Part shown: positions 34,499 through 46,244 of the stretch, piece by piece
How the letters are laid out: the number at the start of each line of letters is the position of its first letter
How positions within the stretch are numbered: position 1 is the stretch's first letter
Source: Boswellia sacra
Lineage: Eukaryota; Streptophyta; Magnoliopsida; Sapindales; Burseraceae
Reading direction: 5' to 3'
NCBI GenBank assembly: GCA_013180625.2
Contig: SNVD02002702.1
Coordinates: 806,001-870,000, forward strand
Length of the DNA: 64,000 nt
The notes under the pieces: generated by a model
What the model saw: only the letters and a program-made list of their open reading frames with translations
Told to the model about the DNA's origin: nothing
Database searches by the model: none
Translations under genes and position numbers: made by a program

Positions 34499-34811
34499 AA
34501 TAGTTCTATTAATCTGTGAAATATTTTATTTTAACTTCAGGAGATCAAACAATATAATAATAAAAAAATCAAAAACTACAACAAATAATAATTTAATTAA
34601 AGATTAATTGGAAGAAAAATCAAAATCAAATGATAATTTAATTAAGGTTATTGTAAAAGTGTTTAAAATTTAAGATTAGGTGTAATAAAAGATTGTTTAA
34701 AAATATGTTAAGATTATGATTGTGTTCTTATTAAATTAGCGGCAGGGGCTAATAAGATAAAAATTGGTAGGGGCTAATAAGATAAAAATTGGAGGCTCAA
34801 TAGAACTCCTC
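34499..34811. mobile_element. AT-rich MITE family, copy 2 (reverse orientation)
   Basis: Ends: ATAGTTCTATTAATCTGTGA on the left and GGAGGCTCAATAGAACTCCT on the right. The interior is the complement of copies 1 and 5. A small tandem duplication (GGGGCTAATAAGATAAAAAT twice) lies near its right end at 34745-34782. Confidence 0.65.
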
Positions 34812-34919
34812 TTATTACAATAATGTACGTTGGTATCATTTCAAGTTTCAACTTACATCTACTCTCCTAATCAATACAAAAGAACCAATAAGTATTAATA
34901 TCAAAAATTATTATAATTT

Positions 34920-37900
34920 TAATTATGATAAAAGAGGGAGAGAGACTAATACAGGTTCTTTTTTAAGGTTAGAAAGACCCTCATTATCAATCCATTTACT
35001 TGACATAATTCGACGATAATTTAATACATCCTAATACGATTATGAGACATGTCATGTTACTTTAGACGAGTTAATAATCATTTAAAATCTTAAAATTATC
35101 CATGTTTTTTTGCTACCATTAATAATCTAATAAATGTGCTTACAATTATATATTCTTATGTGTTCCCTTGCTTGACTTTGAACTTGGAATTTAACTAGAT
35201 GTAGCTTGAGTTTTGAAATTTTAATTAGCGAATAAAGTTGGTTGTAATGAGATGTCAATACTTGTAAATGGAGTGTGAAAGGAGAGCGGTTTGGTTTACA
35301 TTTTATGTTTTTATTATCTTGTAAAATATCTATAATTTGTTTGACATTGTATATTCATTTTGGTGCGAACAAAAAAAGAAAAAAAAAGCCATAGAGTTTT
35401 GCTCGTAAGTGTAACATCTTAGTCTAAACCAAATAGAGATAGTCTTCTCTTGGCTTTACTTAATTGCCCTTTTATCTCATAGATTTGTTTATTAGTTTCA
35501 CACAATTATCCTTCGCTCAAAACATCTCAGCTTAGTTCAGAATACCCAAATCTTATAAACAAATTCAGATCTCACTCGTTTGTGGTGTATGATGTGAGAA
35601 ACTCTTCACTTTTGGAGCCTTGCAAGAGCCTATCACATTGATCCATCTTGAGTGACAAGCCTGTTCTAATATCAATAATAATACCCATACCCAAACCAAT
35701 TAAAATTGTTTATTTTGGATTCCATGTAACCATCCTTCATACACACATATTGTTTTTGGGCTTCACACAATTGTCCTTCATCCAAAATGCATCTACTTAG
35801 TTAAAAGAAATTCAAGTCTTACAAATTACTCTAGAATCATAATTGTTAACATACAACATGTATAGATGTCACTGTTATAGCCTTTTCGATATTTATAACC
35901 ATTAAGAACGTTAAAAAGCTACCATTAGCGGCGTTAGACGGGATTAATAGCATAAACACAGCTTCGGTAAGAGTTCAGGGTGTCAGGACAAGAATTGGAC
36001 ATAAAGCAGAAGTATTTATATCTGAATTAGGTATCATCCCCCTCATGGGATAGCCTTGTGGTTGGCCTCCTGCAAGTGTAAGCAAGAGATCACAGTTTCT
36101 AGTCCCCCTCACACCAACCTTGGAGGGGGATTTGTGTGGGGTGGGTTGTGCTAAAGTGTATGGACCCGATTAGAGGAGGGGCTGGGTTCATATACTTGGG
36201 CTTAACAAATCATTTGTGAAATGCAGGCTTGAGCCCATCGCCCTGAAAGGGGTTGTTTGATCCGGAGAGGAGAGGTTTGGGCTCAGGCTTGGGGTGGCCC
36301 ATCATTGACGGGGTTGGGACAGATTTCCAAATTAAATTTGAATAAAGATGTAACCAATATATATATAAAGAGAATTGGGTATGATCCATAACATTATACC
36401 CCAATTAAAAATTAAAAGAATAGAATTTTCTGTTATGTTACCCCTTAAAAAACATTCTTATATTCGATTCATATTAGACAACCTAAATTTATCCCCCATA
36501 GTTTATCTAACATATCTTGTTAATATTTTTAAATTAAGTACATATATATGCAAAAAAATTTTAAATTGATCTGCGAAGTATCTATTTACATTTTCTTCTT
36601 TTTTTTCTATTAGAAAATATTTCACCTAAAAGAAATAAAACCTCAGGCTGTAATAAAAATGCATTTATAATATAATTAAATTATTGGATACTATTTTTTT
36701 TTTGTTTTTGACTCATATAAATTAACAATAAATTATTCAACAAATAACAATGCAAAGGATTCAAACAAAAGCCAATTTTGATTTGTAAGTGGTGTGTATA
36801 TGACAGCTTCATGCATTAAAAATATAAAGTAGCACAGAACTGAAACGGAAAATTTAAAATTAAAATTTGTGCTAGAAGTTGAATTGCGAGAAGTCGGTTT
36901 TGCAAGTGATATGCAAATCAATTTTCCAAGTATTTTTTTTGTAAATCATTTATAGCATGAATGTTCAACTGGTAGCAAATTTCATTATAGTTTTTATATA
37001 CAGTAATTCCTAAAACTTAGAAATTAAAAATTTTCATATCATCTTTTATTAAAAAATTATGTTATCAAATCATAGATCATAAAAAGAAAAAAGAATTTAA
37101 GGATAATTATAGAAACAGTTTCATGTTGTTTGAATTTTGAAATATGTCATAATAAATTTTTTTGTCCATTGAAAATTAACTTTTTTATTATGTATCAAAT
37201 CTTTAAATCATACCCAACTATGTTTAAATAAAGTTAAAAACTATGGTTTATAGGTGTGAATAGAGTTTATCTGGAAAATAAATTAAAAGGAGACTCGGTT
37301 AATATTATATTGGATGTTTAAGCAATTGAGTTTAGGGATAAATTTGCAACTAAAAAAATGTATAAAAAGCGGGGTTCCTAGAGCTAAAAGATGGGGGGAA
37401 AAAGCAACACTCTATTGGCAATTTACCAGCTAAGTTGAATTGGGCCTTGTACTTCTTGAACCTGGGCGAATTTCATTTTTTAAATCCCATGATAGTGTCA
37501 TCTATTCCATGTGAGATCAACTTCCCCTTTGATATAACTTCTATCAAGGTTTATTTTCTACCATAACATATTGCATTTAACCATAAATTGATGTTAATTA
37601 TTATTATAAGATTATGTTTTTTGAAAGAATGAAATTCTGAAACAGAATGCCTTTTATTGCTGTAAACAACCTGCCTAATTGATTGCAGGAGTATAAGCAG
37701 CTACTCTTAATTCCTCCCTGTCCAACCCCACGAAGCTCGTCTTCAAAGGGAAAGTTGAAATTAACAAATTTCTCTTGATTGTAGGTGCTTGTGTAGAGAA
37801 CTCTGTGCCTGCTTCATAGAACAAAATAATGCAGATGTTCATGTCTTTCCCTATTTGAAATTAATGGACAGGGATTGATAACAGAGAAGATGATTTGAAA

Positions 37901-38507
37901 AAAGTTACTGATTAGAGTTGTTTACGTCTGCAAACAGGTACAGGCACTTGTTCAGTTATTAAACACTACATGACGCACCTTTAGTAGGCACTGAAGTAAT
38001 ATTAATTTCAATAAACAAGTTATTAGGAATCCTTTTAATTGGATACATGGATTCACTACAAGTGATAAATAGATCAAAATAACACATAAAATTAAGAATA
38101 ACATAGGATCGCGATGAGTTTCATCTCCAGAAAAGATATTCTTAACTATGTAGTCACCAGGTACTACAAGAACATACGACTTAAAATGCAAACAAAATAA
38201 ATCCGTGTGTACCTATTACGAATTGCACCTAGAATCATATTACAAAAAACAGTTTATGAACAATCACATTAGCCAAATAAATAAATAAAGAGGACTGAAC
38301 ACTTATAACTAATTGAAAACTAATAAATTGACCACATTCTGGAATAACAGACTGAGACATAGATCCGTAACCAAAAATTATTATATGAATAGGAAACATA
38401 ACTTGCAAAACATCAATAACACAAAAGGTCCGGATCATACAAAGCAAATGAAATTGAGAAGAAGAGAGACAGACTTCATTTGTTCTATAAATGAGTTGGC
38501 TCTGCCT
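34920..38507. other. 3' flank of TNL-C with a 1.36-kb insert
   Basis: 34920-36040 and about 37400-38507 are homologous to the 3' flanks of A and D. Between them (about 36041-37400) is DNA with no match to the other copies. It replaces about 250 bp that A (8875-9130) and D (46806-47040) share. It includes a GC-richer stretch at 36050-36330 and AT-rich DNA after it. I found no TIR, LTR or convincing frame in this insert. Confidence 0.5.
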
Positions 38508-41500
38508 TCAAAAGAATTCGATATATTTCAACCTCTTGGGGGGCGGTTCCTCGTCATCGTCCTCCACATCCACCACGTCAACAACAGGATTAAAACTTGT
38601 GCTGGTGCCATCCAGCATCGTTGGTTCCCTAAAATATGGTTCCTCTTCATCTTCGGCACTCTCCACTTCCACCACCTCAACAGAATCAAAATCTCTGCTA
38701 GTCCCTTCCATTGGATCCCCACAATCAGCTGGTTCCTCTTGTTCGTCCTCCACCTCCACAACCGCAATAGAGTTAACAATTCTGCTGGTTCCTTCCATTG
38801 CCTCAACACAGTCATGGGCGTACAATAAGTGGACGCCACACTTTTTCACCTTGCAAGAGTCAATCTTCTGACCACCGTTATCCTCAACAAAGAATTCAAA
38901 GGATGCCTTATTATTGAAATTTAGATCAACATAGTGGTAATCTAGTGGGTCCCAAACATTTACTGGGTCTTGCATTTCGAAATCATATCCAAGAAACACG
39001 TGATCTGACCTCAGCACTTCATTTCTTACTCCCTTAACATAACGCAAACGTCCAATGCGTTTTATTTTCTCACCTCCTTCGCTTTTTGTTATACAGATAC
39101 AGCGAATCCAGAAAGGTTCTTTAAACAAGTGGTAGCCTTGACATTCTATAACAACACACATGACGAAACCAACAAAGCTGTTATTGAACCAACCTGGTTG
39201 CAGCTCTGTACGAAACTTCGATCCCGTACCCAGAAAGCTAAACCACTCTGGAATATCATATCCAGGAAAACAGATGGAGACGCTAGTTTGCTGATAAAGT
39301 TTCTGCATCAAAAAAGTGGCATGTATGATAGTTTTGAATCGAACTTAAAAATTTATATGTATATGACATCATGTAAAAGAAGAGAGACACCTTATGACGA
39401 AGTCTCAACAGGGATTCTTTCACTCTATTCCAGAGCTCGTTCTGGTCTAGTTGGTGACACTCTGTGAGGTTAACTCTTTGTATCCCCGTCATAGATGATA
39501 ATAGAAATGGTAAATTTGAAATTGATTTCAATGATGAGCAACGGTATGCTTTGATACTTACACCCCATGGAAGTTGGGGTAAGGATTGAAGATTCTTGCA
39601 ATCATTTAAACGTAGAATGAGCAAATTGTAAAGGTATTTGATGCTGGTTGGAATGCTCTCAAATTTGTTTCTGCTGAGAATTAACCATTTGAGAGAGGAT
39701 AATCGGCCTAGACTTTCCGGTAACTTTGTGATTTCACAGTCACCTAGATCTAAATCCACCAAAAAGCTCAAACCTGATAAAGGAGGCAATACCAAACCCA
39801 TCGAATCCAGACCATTACATCTGCCCAAATGTAGTTCAAAAAGTTTGTTTAAATGTACTATGGACGATGGTACTTCCCTTATGGCAGTCTGATTGGCTGC
39901 CAGCTTCACCAAAGCTTCTAAATTTCCTAAATTGTCAGGCAATCTTTCAAGTTTTGAACATTCATTGAGATAAAGATACTGAAGAAATTTCAATTGACAA
40001 AAGCTATCTGGCAAACTCTCAAGCCTTTTACAGCGTCCAAGATGCAATGTAACTAGTCTTGATGGATATTCAATTAATGGCAATTTCTTTATTGCAGTTC
40101 CATCCAAATATAAGCTTTCCACATTACGTGGAATTTTTGGAGCCTTCTAGAGATTGGAGCAGCCAGAGAGTATAACATCTGTAAGAAATTTTGAATGAAA
40201 ACCAGTTGGAAGCCTTCTAAGCCTTTGGCAATCTTTCAAATTCAGTTTAACAAGCTTCTGAAGATTCTGAACTGAAGGAGTGATCTTAAACAACCTTGTA
40301 CATCCTTCTAGAATCAACTCTTGAATATTGATGGCCTTGGAGAGATTTGGGATCTTTTTGAGACACTTGGAGTGACTAAGGTTAATGTGTTTCAACTTAA
40401 CAAGATTCTGTAAGAAAAAAAACGAATGTCGAACGAAACTTAGCATCTATTAATACACATATTTATAAATTGCAAAAATAAACATCACCTAGAAATTTCA
40501 AGATATTTACCTGGACACCATTCCAAAGTCGTTTGACTTTGCTATCGGGCATTTCAAGTCTAACAAGATTCTTGGCACAAAAACATAATGGTAATGATTT
40601 CATTGGATATCCATTCCAGCCAAAGCATGTTAGCTTAGTGGAAAAAGATTCAAGGGCTTCAAAACCATGCAACTTACTCTCTCCGTAGTTTGAGTTGTAT
40701 ACTTCAAACACTCTCAAATTAGGCATCTTTGCAAAAACATAAGGATCTAAAGTAATATCTCTTATTTTAGACATTTCCAAGTATATGCCTTGAATTGTTT
40801 CACTGCCCTGTTAATCCAGAAGAATTGAAAAGTTAGTATTACATATATTTAGTACTCAAATAATATAAAATATATAATTCCTTTTCTCAACTTTGTTTCC
40901 ATAATATTTCCCTATAGGACATCTTGTATATATATCCACCTAATTAGTTACGCCTTACCATCTAAGCTAGCATACATATGGTAAAACAGAAAGGACCAAT
41001 TCTTTAAGCTAATATATATAAAATAATAAAAATGTGAAGTAATATATTGTATTCTCACCTTTTTTTCTAATAATAGACCAAGAATATCCTCATGATGCCA
41101 CAAACGACTACGCTTTTCAGGATCATTTGTGGATTCTTGCTTAACAATTTCTTTGGCCATTTCTTGAAGCAAATCATGCATATTTATTATATCGTAAGAT
41201 ATAGTTATGAGAGATTTATCAACCAGACGACTTAATTTACTATGTGTGGAGAAACCACTGGCATCTAGGACGTCTTTTACATGACAAATCTTCCAACCTT
41301 TAAAGAAGAATGCAATATCCAAAAAAATATTTCTTTCTTCATTATCTAATCCATCGTAACTTACCTTCAGCACCTTTTGTATATCCTGATGAGGATATTT
41401 ATCCAAATTCTCCATTTCGCTTTCCCAATCTTGTTTTGTCTTACCATATAGACAAGAACCTAAAATTTTAAGAGCTAACGGAACACCTTTGGTATACCTT

Positions 41501-43187
41501 ACTATTTTGTTTGATAGCTCCATGTAATCTTCAAAAGGATGGTTTTGTCTAAAAGCATACTTACTAAAAAGTTGACGAGCATCATGATTGCATAATCCCC
41601 TAAGTTCATATATATTAGCATTATCCAAGCCACAACATTTAAGCACCTGTTTATTCCTTGTTGTAATGATGATTCTACTTCCTGGACCTAAGCAATAAAG
41701 ATCTCCAATTAACCTTTCTATTTGTTCAAAACTAGTCACATCATCAAAAACTAGGAGAACCTTTTTACGATGAAGCCTTTCTATTGTGAAGGTATGTCCT
41801 ATATTCGAATGTGCATCCTCTAGTATCATAGAAAGAAATTTTTGTCTCATGGAAGTTAGTTCACTGTTCTTCTCTGATTCCTCCCTAACATTCTCAACAA
41901 AGTAATAACCTTCAAACTCGCTCAAAATTTTATTGAAAACAGCACGGGCAAGAGTTGTCTTGCCTATACCACCAATACCCCAAATTCCTATAATGCCAAT
42001 ACCATTCAATTCATTCGCCATTAAAGATTCAACTTTTTGGATTTTCAATTCTACTCCAACCAGACCCTTGTTATCACTTGGAGACAATTTGTTTAGTCTC
42101 TTCAAAATATCCCTGACCGCTGCGTCAATAACAGCAGATTCAGGCCTAAAAGTTGGGAAAAAAAGTTAGTATAAAAACATAAAAATAAGATAGCATAAAT
42201 ATCATGCTGATATGACGAATATATCACTTAAAATTTATCAGAAAAAATAGGCCACTTCCTCCATTGTTGAACATGATATACTTCTAAAGTTAAGTAATAA
42301 AATTTCTCTTTTGAATTAATTAATTATATCTACATTAGCTGTATATATATGTATATATATGAGAGAAAATCAATCAAATGTCTTCTTGGACTTCTAGTAA
42401 ATCTTGTGAAAACAAGAAAACGGATATAATTTTAAAGGAATAATATAGAAATTGGAAAAGAAGATCTGGAAACCAACATGTTAACAAAACTTATCATGTT
42501 GGATTGTTATATCTATTCTCACAATAGATAAATTAATAAAAGAAATTACCGTAAATTTGATTATAAAACTCTGCAGGAAAATCATGTTATTTTTCCTTTT
42601 CAATTCAGTTTGATTATAAGAAACTTTTTACTTCACTAAAAAGAAAAAAATTACAGAGAGTAGAAAATTTTTCTACGAGAATTAATCAACACTTACGTTT
42701 CACCATTTGAAGTCCAGCCAGATAGATTGGCTGCTTCCTCCAAAGCAGCTTTCCATCTCTGTAGCTGATCCAATCTCTGTGCAAAACGTTGACAAAGCTT
42801 GGCAAATGCATCCCCAAAAGCTTCAGTCTGGTTTCTAACATGTGATGGATTGACGCCGTAGAAAACCGGGATCACGATCTGCCCGTACATCCTCTTGCAT
42901 TCAAGGATGTGTTCAAGTTCTTGAAGGCACCATCTGGAAGCTGCATAATTTTCTGAGAAAACGATAACCGAAACCTTTGACGCTTCAATTGTATTCCAAA
43001 GAGACGAGGAAATTTCATCTCCTCTGACAAGTTGGTTATCAATGAATGTTTCGATCTTTTTTTGATAGAGAGCTGCATGGAGGTGGCTCGTAAAATTGTT
43101 GCGGGTGTCCTCGCCTCTGAAACTGAGGAAAACATCATACTTCAATTGAGGAGTGGCAGAAGATGAAGAAGAAGAAGCCATTATCAT
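38508..43187 (-). pseudogene. TNL-C: five-exon TIR-NB-LRR gene with one in-frame TAG
   Basis: All five exons keep GT/AG borders and phase: 43187-42697 (TIR), 42145-41059 (NB-ARC), 40807-40511 (linker), 40407-39391 (LRR), 39302-38508 (C-JID and tail), 1229 codons in total. TIR: DVFLSFRGEDTRNNF at about 18-32; putative catalytic Glu at about 90 (SRWCLQEL). NB-ARC: P-loop GIGGIGKTT 220-228, kinase-2 VLLVFDDV, GSRIIITTRN, GVPLALKILG, and MHD at about 486-488. The RNBS-D-like motif reads DIAFFFKG where A-type relatives have CFFKG. A C-JID domain follows the LRRs (CFPGYDIPEWF). The tail has three acidic repeats and ends PPPKRLKYIEFF. The only lesion seen is TAG at 40149-40147 (CSNL*KAP), where D has AAG. 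It predicts a 711-residue protein lacking most LRRs and C-JID. Such receptors sense pathogen effectors and signal through TIR NADase activity. Could be a null allele. Confidence 0.88.
38511..38790 (-). other. Acidic triple-repeat tail of TNL-C with basic end motif
   Basis: After C-JID the protein carries three degenerate units, each starting M/L-E/D-GTS (MEGTSRIVNS, MEGTSRDFDS, LDGTSTSFNP) followed by V/E/D-rich sequence. The chain ends in EEPPPKRLKYIEFF. A and D have the same architecture ending EEPQPKRLKYF; E has EEPHPKRLEYF. PKRLK resembles a short nuclear-localisation motif. Confidence 0.7.
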
Positions 43188-44225
43188 CCACTGATGAGAG
43201 TTTTTTCAGATGAGTAAAGAAGCTGTAGAAATCGAAACCAAAAGTATTCAAATTTCCTAGGCAAAATCTGCAAGTACATTTAACTCTGCTAATTTAATTT
43301 GAGAAGAAGGTCCCGATGACCAAAAGTCCAACTGAAGATCCACACAATTCAAGAACGCCTTCCTTGAAGCTTCCTCCTAAAATAAAATAAAATAAATGCA
43401 ATGACTTCATCAAGCAATGGCAATTGGCATTATTGACGGAAAGAAAGATGCCTTTCTATTTTAACGTTAACGAGGCTTTCACATTTGAACCAATTCATCA
43501 GACACATCTAATAATCAGAGTAGTTAGTGTCCATCAATCTGTCCCCAGGTCAAAAATTGTGTGCTAATAATTTTTCATGAAAATGTACTCGACGAATCGA
43601 GTAACTTTCCTCCTTTGCTATTTCTCTGAAACTTCCATGAAGCCTCTCTAACTTTCAATTGATTTTGCCCTTCTTTCTCATAATTTTTGTAAACTTCATG
43701 GCATTTCACGAGAAGACTTTTCACCGAATTAATTGCAATTGACAATAACGGGTAGTTGCTGTCCCTTTAATAATAATGCTCCAGGCAAGAAACTAAGGAC
43801 GACTTCAACTCCTCGTGTTTTAGAAAAAGTTGATTAAATTAATTTACTCCTTTTAGTATATATAATTAGATGGACAATTACTGATAACTTAGCAAGTCAA
43901 TTTTAATTTAATTGGTCAAGTCAACCTTTAAGATGCATACATGAAGTCAAGTCTAGTTATATATTCTACCCCATCATTTTTAACTCCTATAAGATCCCAT
44001 TAGCCATCATGAGCAGATTATATAAGCAGCTTGAGCCCGCAATAATGAATGGCTCAAATGAGAATCGGGCCCATTAATTTTGGCTTGTGTTCGATTAGGT
44101 TGGGCTTAGTGATTTCAACTGGCATTCATGTGGAAGTGGCAATACAGAAATATGGGCTCCTCTGCTGTACTATTGCCCTTGATTCCTTGTCTAAGCTAAC
44201 CGTGACATGTATAATCTTACAATAA
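43188..44225. other. 5' flank of TNL-C
   Basis: Promoter-side spacer homologous to those of A, B and D. A short (AAAAT)n stretch lies near 43378-43394. No other gene is visible. Confidence 0.5.
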
Positions 44226-44773
44226 TAATTCTATTAACTTGTGATATTATTTTTTTCTAAACTTCAAGAGATAAAAAAAATATAATAAAAAAATTCAAAC
44301 ACTAGATCAAATGATAATTTAATTAAAAGTTAAATTGAAGAAAAAAATCAAATATTATTAAAATTAAATAATATTTTAATTAAGGTTATTGTGAAAGTAT
44401 TTAAAATTGAATAATGTTATATTTATAACTCATATATAACGAACATTTCTTACGACCTGAGTTGGTAAAGTTTCATACATTTTTATGACCTGGGTTGGTA
44501 AAATATCATTGGATAAGTAAAAAATAAAAATAAATGAAGAAAGTTAAATTATTTTATGAGGGGATTATCCATCAACTAATATTTTGCTAATTCATATTTT
44601 AAATTAAATTAGTTGTAAATAAGTTATAAATTTAATATTACTCATTAAAATTTAATATTAGGTGTGATAAAAGATTGTTTGAAAACATGATAAAATTAAG
44701 ATTATATCTTTATTAAATTAGAGGTGGGGGCTGATAAAAAAAAAAAAAAATCGGCGGTTCAGTAGAACTCCTC
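44226..44773. mobile_element. AT-rich MITE family, copy 3 (reverse orientation, with insert)
   Basis: Ends AATTCTATTAACTTGTGATA and CGGTTCAGTAGAACTCCTC. About 230 bp longer than copies 2 and 4 because of an insert near 44415-44640 that contains a direct repeat (CGACCTGAGTTGGTAAAGTT and ATGACCTGGGTTGGTAAAAT). Confidence 0.6.
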
Positions 44774-44904
44774 TTCTTTCTATAATGTGCATCATCCCAA
44801 GTTTCAACTTCCATCTATTTTCCTAAATCAAATAATCGGGGGTCTGTTGGACTATTACTGTTGATACTTATTGTAGGCCAACCGCCGGTATATAATTTAA
44901 CTAG

Positions 44905-45213
44905 AATAGTTCTATTAATATATGATATTTTTTTTAACTTTTTTAAAGAGGTGAAAGAATATAATAATACAAAAAAATCAAACACTACATTAAATAATAA
45001 TTGAATAATCAAAAGTTAAATTGAAAAAAGAAAATCAAATGCCATTAAATTAAATATCTCTCGTAATTAAGGTTATTATAAAAAGTATTTATAATTTAAT
45101 ATTAGGTGTAATAAAAGATTATTTAAAAATATTTTAATATTACAATTATATCTTTATAAATTGGAGGTGAGACTCATGAGATAAAAACTGAGGCTCAATA
45201 GAACTCCTCTTCT
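44905..45213. mobile_element. AT-rich MITE family, copy 4 (reverse orientation)
   Basis: Ends AATAGTTCTATTAATATATG and GAGGCTCAATAGAACTCCTC. It lies about 130 bp from copy 3, in tandem orientation. Both copies are preceded by a similar stretch (GTTGGACTATTACTGTTGAT precedes copies 2 and 4). Confidence 0.65.
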
Positions 45214-46055
45214 TGTAATAATGTGCATTGCCAGCATTTCAAATTTCAACTTCCATCTGCCGTCCGAAATCAATAAAAAGAACCAAACATCAATTTTAAT
45301 TTTAATTGCTAGCATCAAATGAAACTCATTATTGATCCTTTTAATTTTAATTTTGGTGTAATTTTATCTCGTTGTTTATAATTAACACCATTTTGCTCAA
45401 ATTTACAAGACGTGGTTCAATAATATGCGGTTGCAATATTATATTACAAAGGAGTACGTAGATATTTAGCAAAAGGGCATAAAATATACATTATATATCT
45501 TATTGTAATTTTCTATATAAATTACCATCATGATCAAATCAAATAATACTTCTAATCATTTAATTCTTACTTTTATATGGTTTCTCTCCCCTTCATTTTT
45601 TATTAGTATTAAAAAATGATTAGTAAATAACTTTTGTGTGGTACCCAAGGAGTTATAGCTATAAGCTTTTATAACAAACGTCTTATCGATCCAACGGTTG
45701 AGAATACAAGATCTGGATTTAAATTAAATCCGGATGCCCATAAAAGAGTCTTATTGAATGTGTGTGCATATATATATCAGCCTAGATGCATTAGCAATGG
45801 CTAATATGTAATTAGTGTGATCAAAAGCTTATTCTATATCTGCTAAATGATGTAAAACATCCTGCTCCACCAATTAGAAGTTGTATTCTTCAGGTTTTAT
45901 TCAATTGTCCTCTATCTTATAGATTTGTTTATGAGTTTAGGCAACTACACTTGCAACATGTCTACTTAGTTAAAAGTAATCAAGTCTTATAAACTAGTTC
46001 AAGATCTTAGTTGCTCCCGATGTAAAATGTGCAATACATTTTACATTTGGATTGG
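45214..46055. other. Spacer between the C and D units
   Basis: AT-rich DNA with no gene seen. From about 45900 the sequence becomes homologous to the 3' flanks of A (about 8090 onward) and C (about 35460 onward). Confidence 0.4.
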
Positions 46056-46244
46056 GAGAGAGTCTTCTATGTCTCTGTTGCACAGCCCATATGGTGCAGC
46101 CAACTAATAGGAGGCTAGAAAAGTGAGAGAGAGAAAACACAAAAGCCCCTCTCTCTCTCTCTCTCCAATTTTCAGCCTCCCATTGGTTTGCTGTATCACG
46201 GCAGCCCAATCACGTGGTGCAGCGGAGGCAAGGAAGAGTTTCTC
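46056..46244. mobile_element. Mutator-like MITE, 189 bp
   Basis: It is flanked by a perfect 9-bp direct repeat TTGGATTGG (46047-46055 and 46245-46253). Left end GAGAGAGTCTTCTATG; reverse complement of the right end GAGAAACTCTTCCTTG. Inner complementarity is extensive (GGAGGCTAGAAAAGTGAGAG against its partner). It contains a (CT)n run at about 46149-46164. The insert is absent from the paralogous site in A (about 8430). Confidence 0.8.

Noticed and set aside
38313..38871. Plus-strand frames over the TNL-C tail (Ser/Thr-rich)
   Set aside because: These are antisense shadows of the acidic repeats; the same shadows occur over the A and D tails.
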